Shown: positions 1 to 52,083, counted from the stretch's first letter. The stretch is 64,000 nt of DNA from Antennarius striatus (GCF_040054535.1 NC_090782.1:20491001-20555000); one strand, 5' to 3'. The notes: generated by a model not told the origin, from the sequence alone. A program made the numbers and translations.

Positions 1-1
1 C

Positions 2-26390
<26,389 letters not shown>

Positions 26391-29300
26391 CCTGGATGCC
26401 ATGAAGCCCCCGGCACCCGTCTGTGGGTTCTGTCCACACTCACAGTAAGCCTGGAAACCCTCCCACTGAGCCTTGTTACAGCAGCCCTCACGCTACTTCT
26501 GCCAAAGGAGTGTCAGATCGAACTGGGACGTTCGTCGGACTTAAAGCCGGTCCTGTTACTGTTAAGAAGGACCTTTTTTTGCATCTAGAATCCAGCCTGA
26601 ACCAGAAGCATCACTGGGCCCAGCTTAACTATACATTCCACTGGAGGGAGGGCTGCTGAATCCCGGAGAGGCAGAGAGGCAGAGAGGGGAAGAGTCATTT
26701 CCCCTCGTCTTCTTTCGGATGAACTCTCTCTCACCTTTCTAAACACTCTTTCCATTGTAATATTTTGGTGCTACTATATTTCATTATGGCCGCAGGGCTG
26801 GTTGCATTACTCTCTTAAACCTGTATGTTAAGAGGTGGTATTTTTTTGTTTCGTCATGAATTGAAAAATCCACTTTGTAAAGATGACTTCCCATATATCT
26901 TTGCCCATGAAAAGGAATATTCTTATGTTATGCAATGAATCTAAAAAGTTGTTACTTGACCATGTTGCTTCATATCATTGCTTCGTTCCGTATCAACTTT
27001 CATCATGTTCTCCAGCTGAAGTGTGAGCAGAGTTCGATTTGCACAAAGTGTCAGCAGTCGGAGAACTTGTGTGTTTTATGTTTCTGTTTGATCGGACTTG
27101 ATGTCTCTGTGGAAACTATAAATGTCCTGCGGCACTCAACCCGCCATAGTCTTGCCATTTCGGTTAGTCTGTTTCATTGTTGTCACCTCCACCATAAAGC
27201 ACATGGAAACACTACCATAGTAATGTGAGCATAATCAGTGCTGACTCACCAGAACATTAGAGGATTATTTTGTGTTGCGGGTACAGAATGAGGGAATCTT
27301 ATGTCTGAGAAGGAAATTGGCTCAGTGTCGCTACCTGAATGTCAGCGTGGTGCTGTTACGCTAGTTTTTTGGCTTGTATTAGCCACTCGATACCACTTAT
27401 TCACTAGTGCTAGTAACTTTTACTGTGAGTGGAAATGTAGAACACAGCGAGACACAGTGAGTCAACACTGCCAACAGGAACAGGTCGTGCGGGGGGAGGG
27501 GGGGTGTGCTTTGACTGCATTTTGGTCAAAAAGCTTTTTATAGTAGGAGTGCTAATCTGACAATGGATTTACACACCGGTAAAATGTTGGACGCCAGTGA
27601 GAACGAACAAATAAAATACTCAAGTCGCAGCCAGAAACCTAAAAAATGAGCCAATACTGATCATAAATTTATAATCACAAGCCAGTCCTTTGTCCAGTTA
27701 CATGAGATTTACACATCTAATAAGACATTTGATACCTGAAACCAACCTTCAAATGTCATGAGGAAATGTATCGCCCAAGTGGAGCAAATTTCAACTTCCC
27801 TTCGATGATATGACTGTTTTATGCCACTTGGGGGCAGCAGGATTCATCTGCAAACAAAATGTTAACGTATCACTTTTTAAGTCAATATGGCAAAGCTTGT
27901 TAGCCCCCATTTATATTAGCATTAGCATTCATTTGGAGTTGTGTGTCTGGCCACAATGTCTTTTTAGCTGATGGATGCTACACTTAATGCGCTAAAGAGA
28001 TGCTGGCTGTGTCTTGTCACGTTTGATGTGAAACAGGTAGCATAAAGCGAGAGAACATTTGTTCCTCTCACACCACCGTCACACCATTGTTTTCATAATT
28101 TAATATATTGTTACCACAAAGATGTCCACTAAAGCTGCTTTAATAAATTGAAAAGAATAGCCGTGTGTTGAATTCTCAAACGCGACCCCGAAAGCGATCG
28201 GACCCTCAGCAGTCAAATGATTCATTCATGCAAGGATGTTCCATGTGTCAGCTTTTTTTTAACTACTAAAAATGGTGCGACAGAAAGTGTGTCACTTGAT
28301 CCCAAACTCAGTGCTGATTTCAATGAAGAGTTTTTTGACGACACTTTTAGAAAAAAATAGGTTTCAGCTGTTTGTCCATCCTGCAGAGGATAATTTTAGA
28401 AATGCTGCCTCAGAGGCTCAGAGGTCAGTCATCACAATGACCCTCTGTCTCAGAACTCTGCTGTGGTCGGATTCTCCACAAACACTGATCACTGATGACA
28501 GCAGCGCTGTGTAGCACTAAATGTCAACCGTTTTGTTGTAAAGAGAGGAAGCTACAGGATCCCTTGATAGGGATTTGCTACAATGTTTGTTTGTTTTTTT
28601 TATTGTGGTGCTTTGGTTTGGATTGGTGCTATTAGTTCACTGTTGTCCTTGTTTCTGAGTTATCATGTTAACAATTGTGCTGTTAATTATTTAGAAATTA
28701 GTTTGAGCCTTTTAGAATTATATCAATCTGCTGGCTTGGTGTCACCCGGTTATGTTACTTGTGTTCCCCTTTTTACGGTTTAAACTTTTAATTAACCCTT
28801 GTTGAGCTGGATAAAGTGGCAAAGAGTTCACTTAAAATCACAAATTGCCATTCATTGGTAAATTTATGGAAACAGTTGCTGAAGTACTAAACTGAATATT
28901 TGCATTTTAAACATCTCGGAGTAATTTGGGAATAAAAAAAAAATCTTCTTTTTTTTAAACAGCTATTTGAGAGTGGGGAACACAAGTTTTTCTTTGTTAT
29001 GGAATCTTTTAATGCCAATGGGACTTTTTAATTCATCCGTGTGCAGTTTAGAAACATTCAGAATATTTATTTCATTTGATTCTTATTTCATTACAGTGTA
29101 TGGCTATTTCATGAATATGTAGAAATAAAATTTCAGAAAATATCCCAATGAATTGTTGTGATATTTCCTATTCTAGACAGTTTTCTGTGTTGACCTGTGT
29201 CTACAGTAGAGGTTCACCCTGAACGGTGAGCCTGTTTTATCTGAGCAAATAAGAGGGACAGTACCCGTAATTGTTGTTTTGCTTTTCACATGCTAATTAT

Positions 29301-29777
29301 AACATGTACTGTATGCTGTTCAATAATATGGAAGATGAGTCCGGTTGCCCCCACATGTACATCGTTTTACAAGGAAATATGAAATAAAATAAACATGGTG
29401 CATTGTTGATTCTATTCAATGAGACCTACTCATTTGAACTGTTTGTCCTCACATGTTCATCATTGACTGTGCTTGTGCTAAAATAGCATCCAGACAGAAG
29501 ATGACATCATCTGTCATCTAATTCTGGATCTAATGTCATCTAAGGAAAAGGTGAGGCAAGAACTTCTGTCTGTTGCCTGAAATTGGAAACTAAATCTATC
29601 ACTTCATTGTGTATACAGCACATATATAGTTGTATTTGTGAGAGTATGTACATGGAAAGAGATTGGATTTATTCCCTCATGTGTAATAAACAAACTAATA
29701 AAGCTGTAGTGGGGTGTAAATTGGAAGGCAAGATTGTGCTTGACCTGGTAAATATTCGTTAAAAGAAAAAATATACG

Positions 29778-29780
<3 letters not shown>

Positions 29781-29820
<40 letters not shown>
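29781..29820. repeat. (TA)n microsatellite
   Basis: Twenty uninterrupted TA units between ADAMTS10 and MYO1F. Confidence 0.95.
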
Positions 29821-29825
<5 letters not shown>

Positions 29826-29993
29826 TGCATAATATAAAAATATACAGTATATAAAAAGACCTTCTAAATCATGCTAAAAATTGTTAACATGTTCTTGCAA
29901 TATTTAAAATAATACACACACACACCTACACAGAACCCTTTAGTTGCAGGTGTTCTCAGATATGGATGTGTTTCAATGGTGGGAGTTCTGTTC

Positions 29994-29994
<1 letters not shown>

Positions 29995-30029
<35 letters not shown>

Positions 30030-30084
30030 ACAGTATATGTATGTGTATATATATATACATATATGTGTACATATATATATATAC
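29995..30084. repeat. Mixed (TA)n/(CA)n/(TG)n tract
   Basis: Alternating purine-pyrimidine sequence with partial inverted symmetry. Confidence 0.85.
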
Positions 30085-30453
30085 GGGCAGGATTTTTAAT
30101 TTTTTTTATATACCTTTGTATGTACAGTATAAAAGCCTGCATCAGTCTTACAGGGGGCGTTGGAGGGATCATTCTCTCTGATGACACTGTGAAGTAACCA
30201 CAGGCTGGGTGGAGCTGGCAGCTCACAACTGAAACACCATTATTTGGCAACAGGTTGCAGATAATTATCACTTCACAGTCATTCCTGCCATCAGCAGTCA
30301 TCCGCTGTTGAGGGGATGTTTAACTAATTGTCTTTTAGTCCTGAGATGCTAATCCGTTGTCATTGTACTGTTACTTCATCATCGCTCTGATGACAGTGAG
30401 TATGAAATATAGAAGCAGAGACTCAACTTTGCTCAGTTAGTATATGCTTTTGC

Positions 30454-30572
<119 letters not shown>

Positions 30573-30798
30573 AGCACTTCTTGTTTCACACTATGCATCT
30601 GGGACTATGGGGAAGTAGTTTTGAATGATCACAGTTAATGTTCTGCAGGTTGCTGCCGCTATTGACTCTGACTGTCCCGCTGTGTGATGGTGGCATTCTG
30701 AAGAGGTCCACCTGTGGATTTTATTGACACACACACACACAAACACTTAAACACACCCTGGACAGTGGAAGCCTGGGGAGGAGCAGACCAACAGAGCA

Positions 30799-43094
<12,296 letters not shown>

Positions 43095-43838
43095 CTTGTC
43101 CTGGAGACCTTTTGTCTTGAAATTCAAGATTAATTTTAAAGCAACACGTACTTGCCTGACAAATCGCCTTTTACTTGTTCACAGTTACATGTTGGAGCCA
43201 TAATGTTGTTGTTCAAGGTGGCTGACATTTGAGCCACATTCACACTGGTGACCATGGTGCTGTAGAAATAGAGCACAAAGCTGTTAGGGTCACCATTGTT
43301 AAAACACCGATCACATGCAAACAGCTGCTCAGGTTTCATCTCTATTGTTGTGCCAAGCTGTCCTATTCTCAGTGACAGAGCGACAAGACCTTTGACCTCG
43401 CCCACCGTCCCAACACCTTTCTTTGACTGGTCAATTTACTCAGTATTACTCCAAGCTTATGTGACAGCCTTTACAGAAAGGTGATCCAGAAATTCTGTGC
43501 GGCCCTTATGGTGTCCACACTGTTTTTATTTGCCTAAGGCTTTTCTCCACAGCAGCATCGTGTGCTGCCCAGCATTGTTGACAAAGGTGCCAATGTACAA
43601 TCAAATATTAATAGCCATTTGTGTCCTTTCATATGCAACAAGGGAACTTGAATGCTATGTTTGCACTGCAAGAAACCCACTATAAAATGAATCAAAGCAA
43701 ATCTAATCCCATGTATATTAACGTAATTGATTTTTGCCAATGTCATAATTGATAGTAGCTCATATTTTTTTTAATTCAATTTAAGATCTAGCTTCACATT
43801 TTACCTGAAGGATTTTTTTCCCTCTGGTTTGTGTCATT

Positions 43839-43855
43839 AATAAAGTGTAAATAAA
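43839..43855 (+). terminator. myo1f: MYO1F polyadenylation signals (two AATAAA)
   Basis: AATAAA occurs at 43839-43844 and again at 43850-43855, about 750 bases after the stop codon. It is followed by a T-rich stretch (gttttctt). No canonical AATAAA was noticed earlier in the 3' UTR, so cleavage near 43870 is likely. Confidence 0.65.
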
Positions 43856-44168
43856 GTTTTCTTAAAAACAAAACCGAAAGACGTGACTTTTTAATGTTAT
43901 ATTTCAGAAGTGTCTGAATTTAAATCTGTGGTTGAAAAATTCTGTCATCCCTGCACAATCAATCAACATATGTTTTTTTTATATGTGCAAGAATAAACAA
44001 ATACATTTTCAGTTACTCATTTTATGTTTTATGTAAATATTTACTTGATAAACTTAGCATTTAAAGAAGATGGTATATGTAGCTTACGTTAAGAAATAAA
44101 AAAAAAGGCCTTTCAGTTACTCATATGCGTGATATATGTAAAAATAAATAAATATATACAGGATACTT

Positions 44169-44488
<320 letters not shown>

Positions 44489-44919
44489 TTAACTTATTCG
44501 TAACTCAACGCACACATTCGTGTTAAAATTTAACACAGTACAGTAATACATCCCTGATTCACGATCCAGTCATGCTTTTATTTTGAAATTTGAATCACTG
44601 CCATTGTCCATTGACAGATGGTTTGTGGAACTTCCTGTCTGGGGAACTCGAGAAGATTACAGGCGCTCCTGACACCTGTCACCAGTCTGTTCTATATTAT
44701 TGTCTACTTAATGCTGACTGACAGTAATGCATTCATAAAAAAAGTGTTCTGTAAAGTTCCTCTTTTCTTTTTTCCTTTGCTTTTTTTTTTTTTTCATACC
44801 TTAGTTTCAGATAATAAATTGTAATGATGAGTGTTTTCCAATGGCCAAAATGAGGTAATTTCAGGCTTTGTTTTCCTTGATGACATGTCGGCTCAGAGAT
44901 GTGAAACAGTTGGTGGTAG

Positions 44920-45053
44920 TCATTAGTGACGTCACATAATACTCTCGTGCAACAGGATCGGGAGCATTTCGCTGCTCCGCCCTCAAAAATCCACCTGTTG
45001 CTCCACCTGGAGCGGAGCGACACTAAAGGATTGACGGCTTGAATAGCGACAGC
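44920..45053 (+). promoter_or_regulatory. acer1: ACER1 promoter and 5' leader with a perfect CRE
   Basis: A perfect palindromic cAMP response element, TGACGTCA, is at 44927-44934, about 120 bases before the first ATG. A GC-rich CCGCCC motif lies near 44978, and two CACCTG E-boxes lie close together at about 44992-45008. No TATA box was seen. The transcription start is not determined; the assignment is inference from position and motif match. Confidence 0.5.
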
Positions 45054-48000
45054 ATGGGAGGTAAGATCCAGTCTCTGATAGTTGGAGCGTTCTCTCTTTT
45101 CTATTTAGTTGTTTTATCGAGAGTTTCATTTGATTTCATGTTTCTGTCCGGCATGAACAGGTGTGGAACTGTCACACCCGAAGTCACCAGAATGCGCCTG
45201 TTGTGTTCTATCAGTGACTGAGAGTGCGCTGTGGTGATGAATGGGATGGTTTACAGGTTAAATATAGACGAGATGTTCTTGTAATATTAATTTGTTTGAT
45301 TATAATACAACATGCTTTATAAAGTTACCTCTGATTTCCACTATTTTCACACAGTAGATACTTTATTACACGCCTGTAAATCTATTTGAAGTCAATAATC
45401 GTTATAATTCAACAGATCAATATCATTTTAATCTTATTTTATAATATTAAACTGGATGATGACAAAGAAAATAGATAGATAGATATATAGATAGATAAAA
45501 AGCATGAACAAAGAGTACTCTGTAACCTCACTACCTGTTACTACCTGTCAGGTGCATGCATGATGAGTGCAGGAACAGTAAATGCACTGAACGGTCACGT
45601 TTTGACACATAGCAATCCCCTGACTTATACCAAACAGAGCTGCATAGCCTGTGAGTTGTGTAATGCTTTCCATAACTTGGGAGGAGCTATGAATAAAAGG
45701 TGATAATATTGTCATGGTGACTTTGGACAGAAGGGAAAATGCAGTCCAGGCTGAATACAGGAAACATTGGATGAAGTGGGCTACATTTACATTGGATTAT
45801 TTATTTTGACTCCTTGAGCATTAAAATACCACGACTTAATTTGAAAAGACTAGCAAATAAGTGAAAAAAGGATCACTTGTTACACTTGGAGGTAGTAATC
45901 ACACATTGGATAAAAATGGTCTATTAAGGTTTATTCATGCCTTTCTTTTATCTGTAATTGAAATGACTGACTGGGTTGAGGGAAAGTGTGCAAAGCATTT
46001 GAATACAAGATAGGAAAACAGAAAGTCATTTCCATGTACAGCCTTTGCAAACGCTCTGCCTTTCCCCCTTTTCATTAAAGTACTTTACTGTGTCCGTTCT
46101 CATTGTCTGACAGGTGTTTACTCAAGTGAAAAGATGGCCCGAGTGTTTTCCTACGAGAGCTCGGATGTAGATTGGTGTGAAGATAATTACAAACACTCAG
46201 AAAATGTAGCTGAGTACTTCAACACTGTGAGTTCCTCATCTCTGCACTGCAGCATTTATGTTATCACACAGATGAAAAATATATCATTTGATTAATTTTA
46301 TGATTTGTTTTGTGGATTTATTGCAGATGAGCAGCTTTATTTTCTTTATCATATCCCCCATCATGCTGTACCTTTTTCACCCCTATGCCAAAGAGAGGCA
46401 CCTGGCCATTCATTTGGTGTGGATCATGATGATATTTGTAGGTCAGTAGCTTTGTGTTCTTTTCTTCATTCATAAATCTGATATCTATTATATCTCTCTC
46501 CATTTTAGAAACACATATATTGAGTTCCTCTCATTTAAAAGGTCAAGGACACTGCTTTTCTTTCAGGAACAGGTGTAAGACACAAATCACTGCTGTTGTC
46601 AGTGGTTTGTTCAGCTCAGAGTATGACTTAAACAGAATGTAATTCACTGTGTTGGGAATGTGAATGCATTTTAGTGTTAAACTTCCTTCAGTGATCCAGC
46701 AGGCCCCTCCAGTGCATTTAAAACCAAACTTGCACATACAGGTTTTCACGTGCGGTTTCTAACAGTTATCAACCTGAACCGCAGGTTAGCAACGACTGGT
46801 TCCATTATAAAAACTCACCTGAGTGTTTTCCTCCCCTTCTTGGTGTCTTTAATTTGGACCCTGTGTTTTTTTTTTTACATTTGCTGCATATTGAACACAG
46901 AATTCTCAAATAAAAAATAAATTTCTAAAGACAGTTTTTTTTGTATTTTTTTTGCAGGAATCTTCTCTGCTTATTTCCACATGACGCTCAGTTTTATGGG
47001 CCAGATGTTGGACGAGCTGTCTATCCTCTGGGTGCTGGCGGTGGGATATTCTATGTGGTTTCCACGCAAGCTCTTTCCTTTTTTCATAAAAGACAGGTAA
47101 GGCAAGCTGACAACTGTCAGTTCTGCAATGGATGCATCAGTCTGAGGCCTTTGTTTGTGGGGAATTCTGTGGGGAATTGACATCACCCTATAGTCCATTG
47201 ATAGAAACCTCTAATGAGACAAAAGGCAGAATAGTGGCTTCCAAGGGGTGCCACTTATAGCTGAACCTGTGCAGGCTGAGGAGCCTGTCTGACAGCCCCA
47301 TCCAGCGCATTCATTCAACATAGTACTTCATGCTTTTACCTAAATGTAACTTTACACAGCTCACTATTGTGAAATGTTGTAGCTCCCCCCCCCCCCCCCT
47401 GTGTAAATATTTAACTACCAGGTAGTGAAAAGGCTGGCAAAATTTTGATTAACCTCAGAAAATGATTTATTAAGATATTTGACTTCTTGATTTGAACTGT
47501 CTTGATTTACCCGTCTCAGGATTTCTTATATTAAAGTTACGGCTCTCATTCAGTGATTGGGATGTTGTGAAAAAATGTTTTAGTCTCAGCCTTTTGATTG
47601 TGTGCAAATATATTCATTTTTATCCCTTCGGATCAGATCAAGATAACACACTGAAGAAACAGCACTGCTTTAATGTTTTGAGTTTTTTAAAATTTTGATG
47701 TGTCCATATTCCATAGGTATAAATTTTCAGGCCTCATCATTGTGGCTACTATCATCACCACAGCATCATCATTCGTCAAACCCACCGCCAATGCCTACGC
47801 CTTGAACTTCTTTGGCATCCATATACTTTACGTGGTGATCCAAGAGATGAGAGGGTACGAATGCTACGGCGGTTTCTGTCAGTGTTTTTATCCTCTGTTC
47901 AGAGTCATTATGGTTATGGACACTTTTCTCTCTCTCTCTCAGTTGCACTGACCAGAAACTTTTGCAGCTGGCCAGGCTGTCGATAGGTCTGTGGTTGCTC

Positions 48001-48368
48001 GCCATCTCCTGCTGGATTAGTGACCGATTTGGTTGCAGCTTCTGGCAGAGGTTAGGTTTCTGCTACATGCACGGCATCTGGTAAGTCCTGATTTGCTCCT
48101 ACCTTGCTTGTTTTACTTTTCTTTACACCTTCTTACTTTCTGTCAAGGATGTGCTCATGTGTATTGATCACTATTATCTGTGTCCTCCAGGCACATTCTG
48201 ATTGTGATAGCTGTGGCCTATGCTACCACTTTGGTGGCTTACCTAGATGCCAACTATGAGATACCGTACTCTCTGCCTGGGCTGCAGTACTGGCCAAGTG
48301 ATAAATGGCCTGTTGGTTTCCCACAAATTGTCCTGAAGGCTACGACCAAAACACAGAAGCGGTGTTAA
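45054..48368 (+). CDS. acer1: ACER1, alkaline ceramidase 1, complete
   Basis: Seven coding exons: 45054-45060, 46114-46226, 46327-46441, 46958-47096, 47717-47854, 47943-48080 and 48191-48368. They encode 275 residues from the first ATG, or 266 from a second in-frame ATG at 46134; human ACER1 has 264. Alkaline ceramidases are seven-pass ER membrane hydrolases of the CREST superfamily that cut ceramide to sphingosine and fatty acid. The catalytic pattern known from ACER3 is intact: Ser and His four apart in SAYFH, Asp eleven residues after that His in MLDEL, and the HxxxH pair in HGIWH. The VDWCEDNY start region and PTANAYALN, with IHILYVV following, favour ACER1 over ACER2. The HxxxH Trp codon is split by the last intron. 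The end is KTQKRC-stop. Confidence 0.92.
45474..45498. repeat. (ATAG)n tetranucleotide repeat
   Basis: Short run with one ATAT interruption in ACER1 intron 1. Confidence 0.8.
46134..46226 (+). other. acer1: ACER1 exon 2 with internal alternative start codon
   Basis: The ATG at 46134-46136 opens [20 protein letters not shown], which lines up residue for residue with the human ACER1 start. Exon 2 begins at 46114. If exon 1 is spliced on, nine residues (MGGVYSSEK) precede this Met in frame. The second Met therefore gives the ancestral-length protein; the first gives a short N-terminal extension. Confidence 0.7.
47385..47399. repeat. Poly-C run
   Basis: Fifteen C in a row in ACER1 intron 4. Confidence 0.9.
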
Positions 48369-48705
48369 ATTTTAAATGCACTCCGTAACATTAAAGAATT
48401 GTTTACACCATGGATGGACTACAAGTGATCCAAATGGGCCCCGGGGGTTCATTGTCCTTCAATCCTTCAGAACAAGAGTTACTGCAAATTTGTATCCTTG
48501 TTTGTGAAGCACACAATAATCATTATACATCCGTTTATCAAAATTATATAAATATATACTGTATGTAGTATATTTAAATGTACTTGGTCAGATTAATGCC
48601 TTTGGGTATTGAAATATATAGATTCATATTTCAATTATGAATTGCATAACATTGAGTAATATTACTCTGGGGTGTAATAACCCAATCAAGTGCTACACAC
48701 TCACT

Positions 48706-48709
<4 letters not shown>

Positions 48710-48741
<32 letters not shown>
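48710..48741. repeat. (AC)n microsatellite beside the Tc1-like relic
   Basis: About 16 units ending eight bases before the left terminal repeat. Confidence 0.9.
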
Positions 48742-48745
<4 letters not shown>

Positions 48746-48749
48746 TGAT

Positions 48750-49188
48750 GGACAAAAGTATTAGAACATGCGACCCCTTACACCTCCAGTAACCTTTATG
48801 ACGTGCCTTTCTAAATTCATAGGCATTGAATTCTCACTTGCTATTATAACGGTTTCCACGACTGGGAAGACTTCCTGCAAAATTCTGGAGTGTGTTGGTG
48901 GGAATCTGTGACATTCACACTTTGTGCACTAGAGGATGACTGGTCACACAAGGTTATTATGACTTTGTTCATAATGTCTTGGTATGCTGAAAAATGAATA
49001 TACCCACTTGGGCTACCACTACGTAGCTGAGTTGCTGTTGTTCCTACACACGTCTCTGTTTCAGTAATACAACTTACTTGACTGTAAAATACTAGTTTTA
49101 AATGCTCACTGTGTTGCTTTGTGCTTGATTTTATAGACCAGTCTGAAAGAAACTCAAGATTAAGAAGTGTGTCCTAATACTTTTGTCC
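48750..49188. mobile_element. Tc1-like DNA transposon relic, internally deleted
   Basis: Perfect 15-bp terminal inverted repeats, GGACAAAAGTATTAG at 48750-48764 and its complement at 49174-49188, bound 439 bases. The interior keeps fragments like those of common teleost Tc1-like elements (for example GAGTTGCTGTTGTTCCTA, GTCTTGGTATGCTGAA and TGCTTGATTTTATA). A full element is well over 1 kb, so most of the transposase region is gone; it cannot encode an enzyme. Confidence 0.75.
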
Positions 49189-50286
49189 CTGTGGGGTGGA
49201 GGGATGGGGGGTATGTGTGTATGCATAAACTGTATGTATTTTGAAGTGTTTTTTGCAAATAACTTGATTCCATTAATGGACATTCCGATGCTTTGTATTT
49301 GTACTACTGTTAATCTCCACTGTGACAGATTCTTTGAGTGAAGCTTGACAGTGAAATATTTACTCAATGTGATGATGTCATACACGCGGTCTTAGGGTCT
49401 ATTTGGACTGCGCGTTCTGAACATTTATGAGAATTTTAATGACTAATGGTCTAAATAAAGTAAGAATATTTGTAATGACATGTTTGTAATCAATTAAAGA
49501 GGATGTGGTTTACCAATTCATTTGAATCTCAGACATCTTCTAGGTTTCAGTTGTACACACATTTTGTGTTACTGAATTTTACACTGTTTTTGAATATCTG
49601 GTCATTTTTATATTACTTTCCTGGGTTAAAACAAACAACAACAAAAAACAGTTTACCAGGAGTCTGACACATGACTTCTAAAATGAGAAGTGTCTTTGCA
49701 TGACTGACCACAAAAGCATGTGCTGAATTTTAAAAAGCAATAGTGACCTCTTGTGGACGATAATGAAACTAACAGCTGCTTCGAAATGTAATCTGCCACT
49801 GTTAATTAGTGCCAACAGGAATTTTTCAGGAAGGTGTTACTGTATTTGTCAGACAATTGGAGGGGGAACATTACTAAAATTTGAGGACTCAACAGATCAG
49901 CATGGCAGTAGGCAATATATCACTCAGCTGCTGCCCCCCCCCCATCACTGGGATCAGGATGAAATTTCTCACCAACTTCTGAGGTGAGATGAATTTGGAT
50001 GTTTTCCATTCCAATGAATGCATTTTACTGATTTTTGTCACCTTTCATTATTTCATGAAGCTGAAGTATGGAAGGAAAATGACAAGATTTATTCATTCAC
50101 AGAATAAGGTGGAAAACAAAGTAGTGTGTGTTTTGATTTCACAGAATGTCTATATTTTACCAACAATGAATACCTTATTGTGTGTGTTGAAGTTTGGTTT
50201 TCAGAAACAATAAGGATAAAGTTCTGCTTCATGTGAAAGCAGCTGGACGTGGCTTCATTTTGCATTTCACTTTCTCCCCAGATATT

Positions 50287-50526
50287 GAAAAGAAGGATTT
50301 AAAGGTTGGTGTCTCAATACAAATGGGACAACCTCATGTCTGAGGGCAATGTGGGGCTTCTTTTACTTGACTTAGAGACAGACTGACTCAATTTGAGTGG
50401 CAGTACAAGAAGCCGAGGCACCGAGCCAGTTTGTGAGAGAGTGGTGACCTATAGCGGAGGCCCGCTAATCTCACATCAAAGTCTTAGCAGCACGCTGACA
50501 GCAATGCATCCTTATTGCCTGACTCC
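50287..50526. repeat. Diverged direct repeat, copy 1
   Basis: About 240 bases align along their length with 51832-52083. Both copies begin GAAAAGAAGGATTTAAAGGT and share TGTCTCAATACAA, CCTCATGTCTGA, TTTGAGTGGCAG, GAGGCACC and CATCAAAGTCT in the same order, ending at TGACTCC. Small insertions and substitutions separate them. I do not recognise the family and no terminal repeats were seen. Confidence 0.8.
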
Positions 50527-51831
50527 ATAACGGGAAGCTCTTCCATCAGAATGTGCATGGCGATTTTAAATTCATGTTTTGATGTGGATGTTTGAGAGTG
50601 GCTGAGAAAGAGGAACATGAACGCAAAATCATTTTTATCTGTTTTATTTCCAGCTTTTTTCGGCAGTGACCCACCCACAGTGAAATGATTGAATGATGAT
50701 TAATCCGCTTGCTTTGAGACAACAGTGCCAACCCCCTATTTCCCGTGCAGACAAATTGCTTACACCATGAATTTAGATCCAATTCTGATGAAAAGTTGTA
50801 TACTTTACTGGTGTGAAAGCACCCAAGAAGCTAAATGTGACCATATTTTTTAAGTGGTGTGAATGCAAATTACATAACTGAAGCCACATAAAAGAAACAC
50901 CTACTCAACTGATGTTCCTCAGCCAAAAAAAACAGGAAGCTGCATCAGATAAAACTTGATTCAAATTAAGTCACCGCTGAGCCAAACGTCGTTGTGTATT
51001 TATTTAATGGAAGACAATTCCACACTTTTATTTGCATTCACACAAGGAACTTAACTCCTGGTTTTCATTAATACTGGTATTTTCAATTTCAAGGATAATT
51101 TTGAAGAGGTCAGTTAGAAATAAACATTATCAAAAGCTGTAACTGGAATCATAAAAGCAAGTATTTTACAAATTTCCATCGAAAGCTGTGCTTAGATTAA
51201 ATTTTGATGAAGTAACTAAGTGCCAAAAAGGATTTGAGATTTCTGTTCAAATTTAGTTTTTCCACTTTAATAACATTTTTTTTGTCATTTTGTGATTTTT
51301 TTTTTAGAAAACTACATGTCATATTGCAACCAAAGGTTATTTGATTGTAGGTATATTTTGTTCACACACAACACCAACGGGTGATGAGTTTCTAGTTCCA
51401 AAATATAAAAACTATTTTACCAAAACCTGTTTTATTTCTTTGCCCACACTGCATTTATTGATGTATGTGATTCATATTTGAGTTTATGCCTCACAGAATA
51501 TATATGACTGATGTATAACTTTTTGTCTGTGTGTCAAAACATTGATATTTTCAAATAGTGTATATGACTCAGAATACATCAAAAGCTGCATACAGACCGG
51601 GACGACTGGGGCTCAAAAGACTTACCTTCTGTTAAGTGGACAATGCTCTTATTCAAACCACAGCCACCCCACATACTGAGTTTCATTCATTAAATAAATC
51701 AAATTAACAAATAATTAGTTTGCTGATGAAATACAATAACTTTATATACTTCATACTATAATGCAATTCTATTGTGTGTGAACCCATTAGAACATGGCTT
51801 TGTTTTGATTTTCTTCCTCTTCATACACATA

Positions 51832-52083
51832 GAAAAGAAGGATTTAAAGGTTGATGTCTCAATACAAGTGGGACACCCTCATGTCTGACAGCCAGGTGGG
51901 AATTATTTTTCTCAGACTTGACTGAGAGGCAGACTGAATCGGTTTGAGTGGCAGGGGGAAGAAGAGGAGGCACCAAGCCAGTGAGAGAGGGGTGACCTCC
52001 TGTCCCATAGCTGAGGCCCACTAATCTGACATCAAAGTCTGAGCACCACACCCAACTACCATGGGCCCTTGCTCCCTGACTCC
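51832..52083. repeat. Diverged direct repeat, copy 2
   Basis: The second copy of the element at 50287-50526, same orientation, offset about 1.55 kb. The homology stops at GACTCC near 52083, and a short 10-bp inverted repeat (52090-52110) lies just beyond its end. Flanks of the two copies differ. Confidence 0.8.

Noticed and set aside
45054..48368. ACER2 as the identity of the ceramidase
   Set aside because: The start region and PTANAYALN segment follow ACER1, and MLLT1 is the expected ACER1 neighbour.
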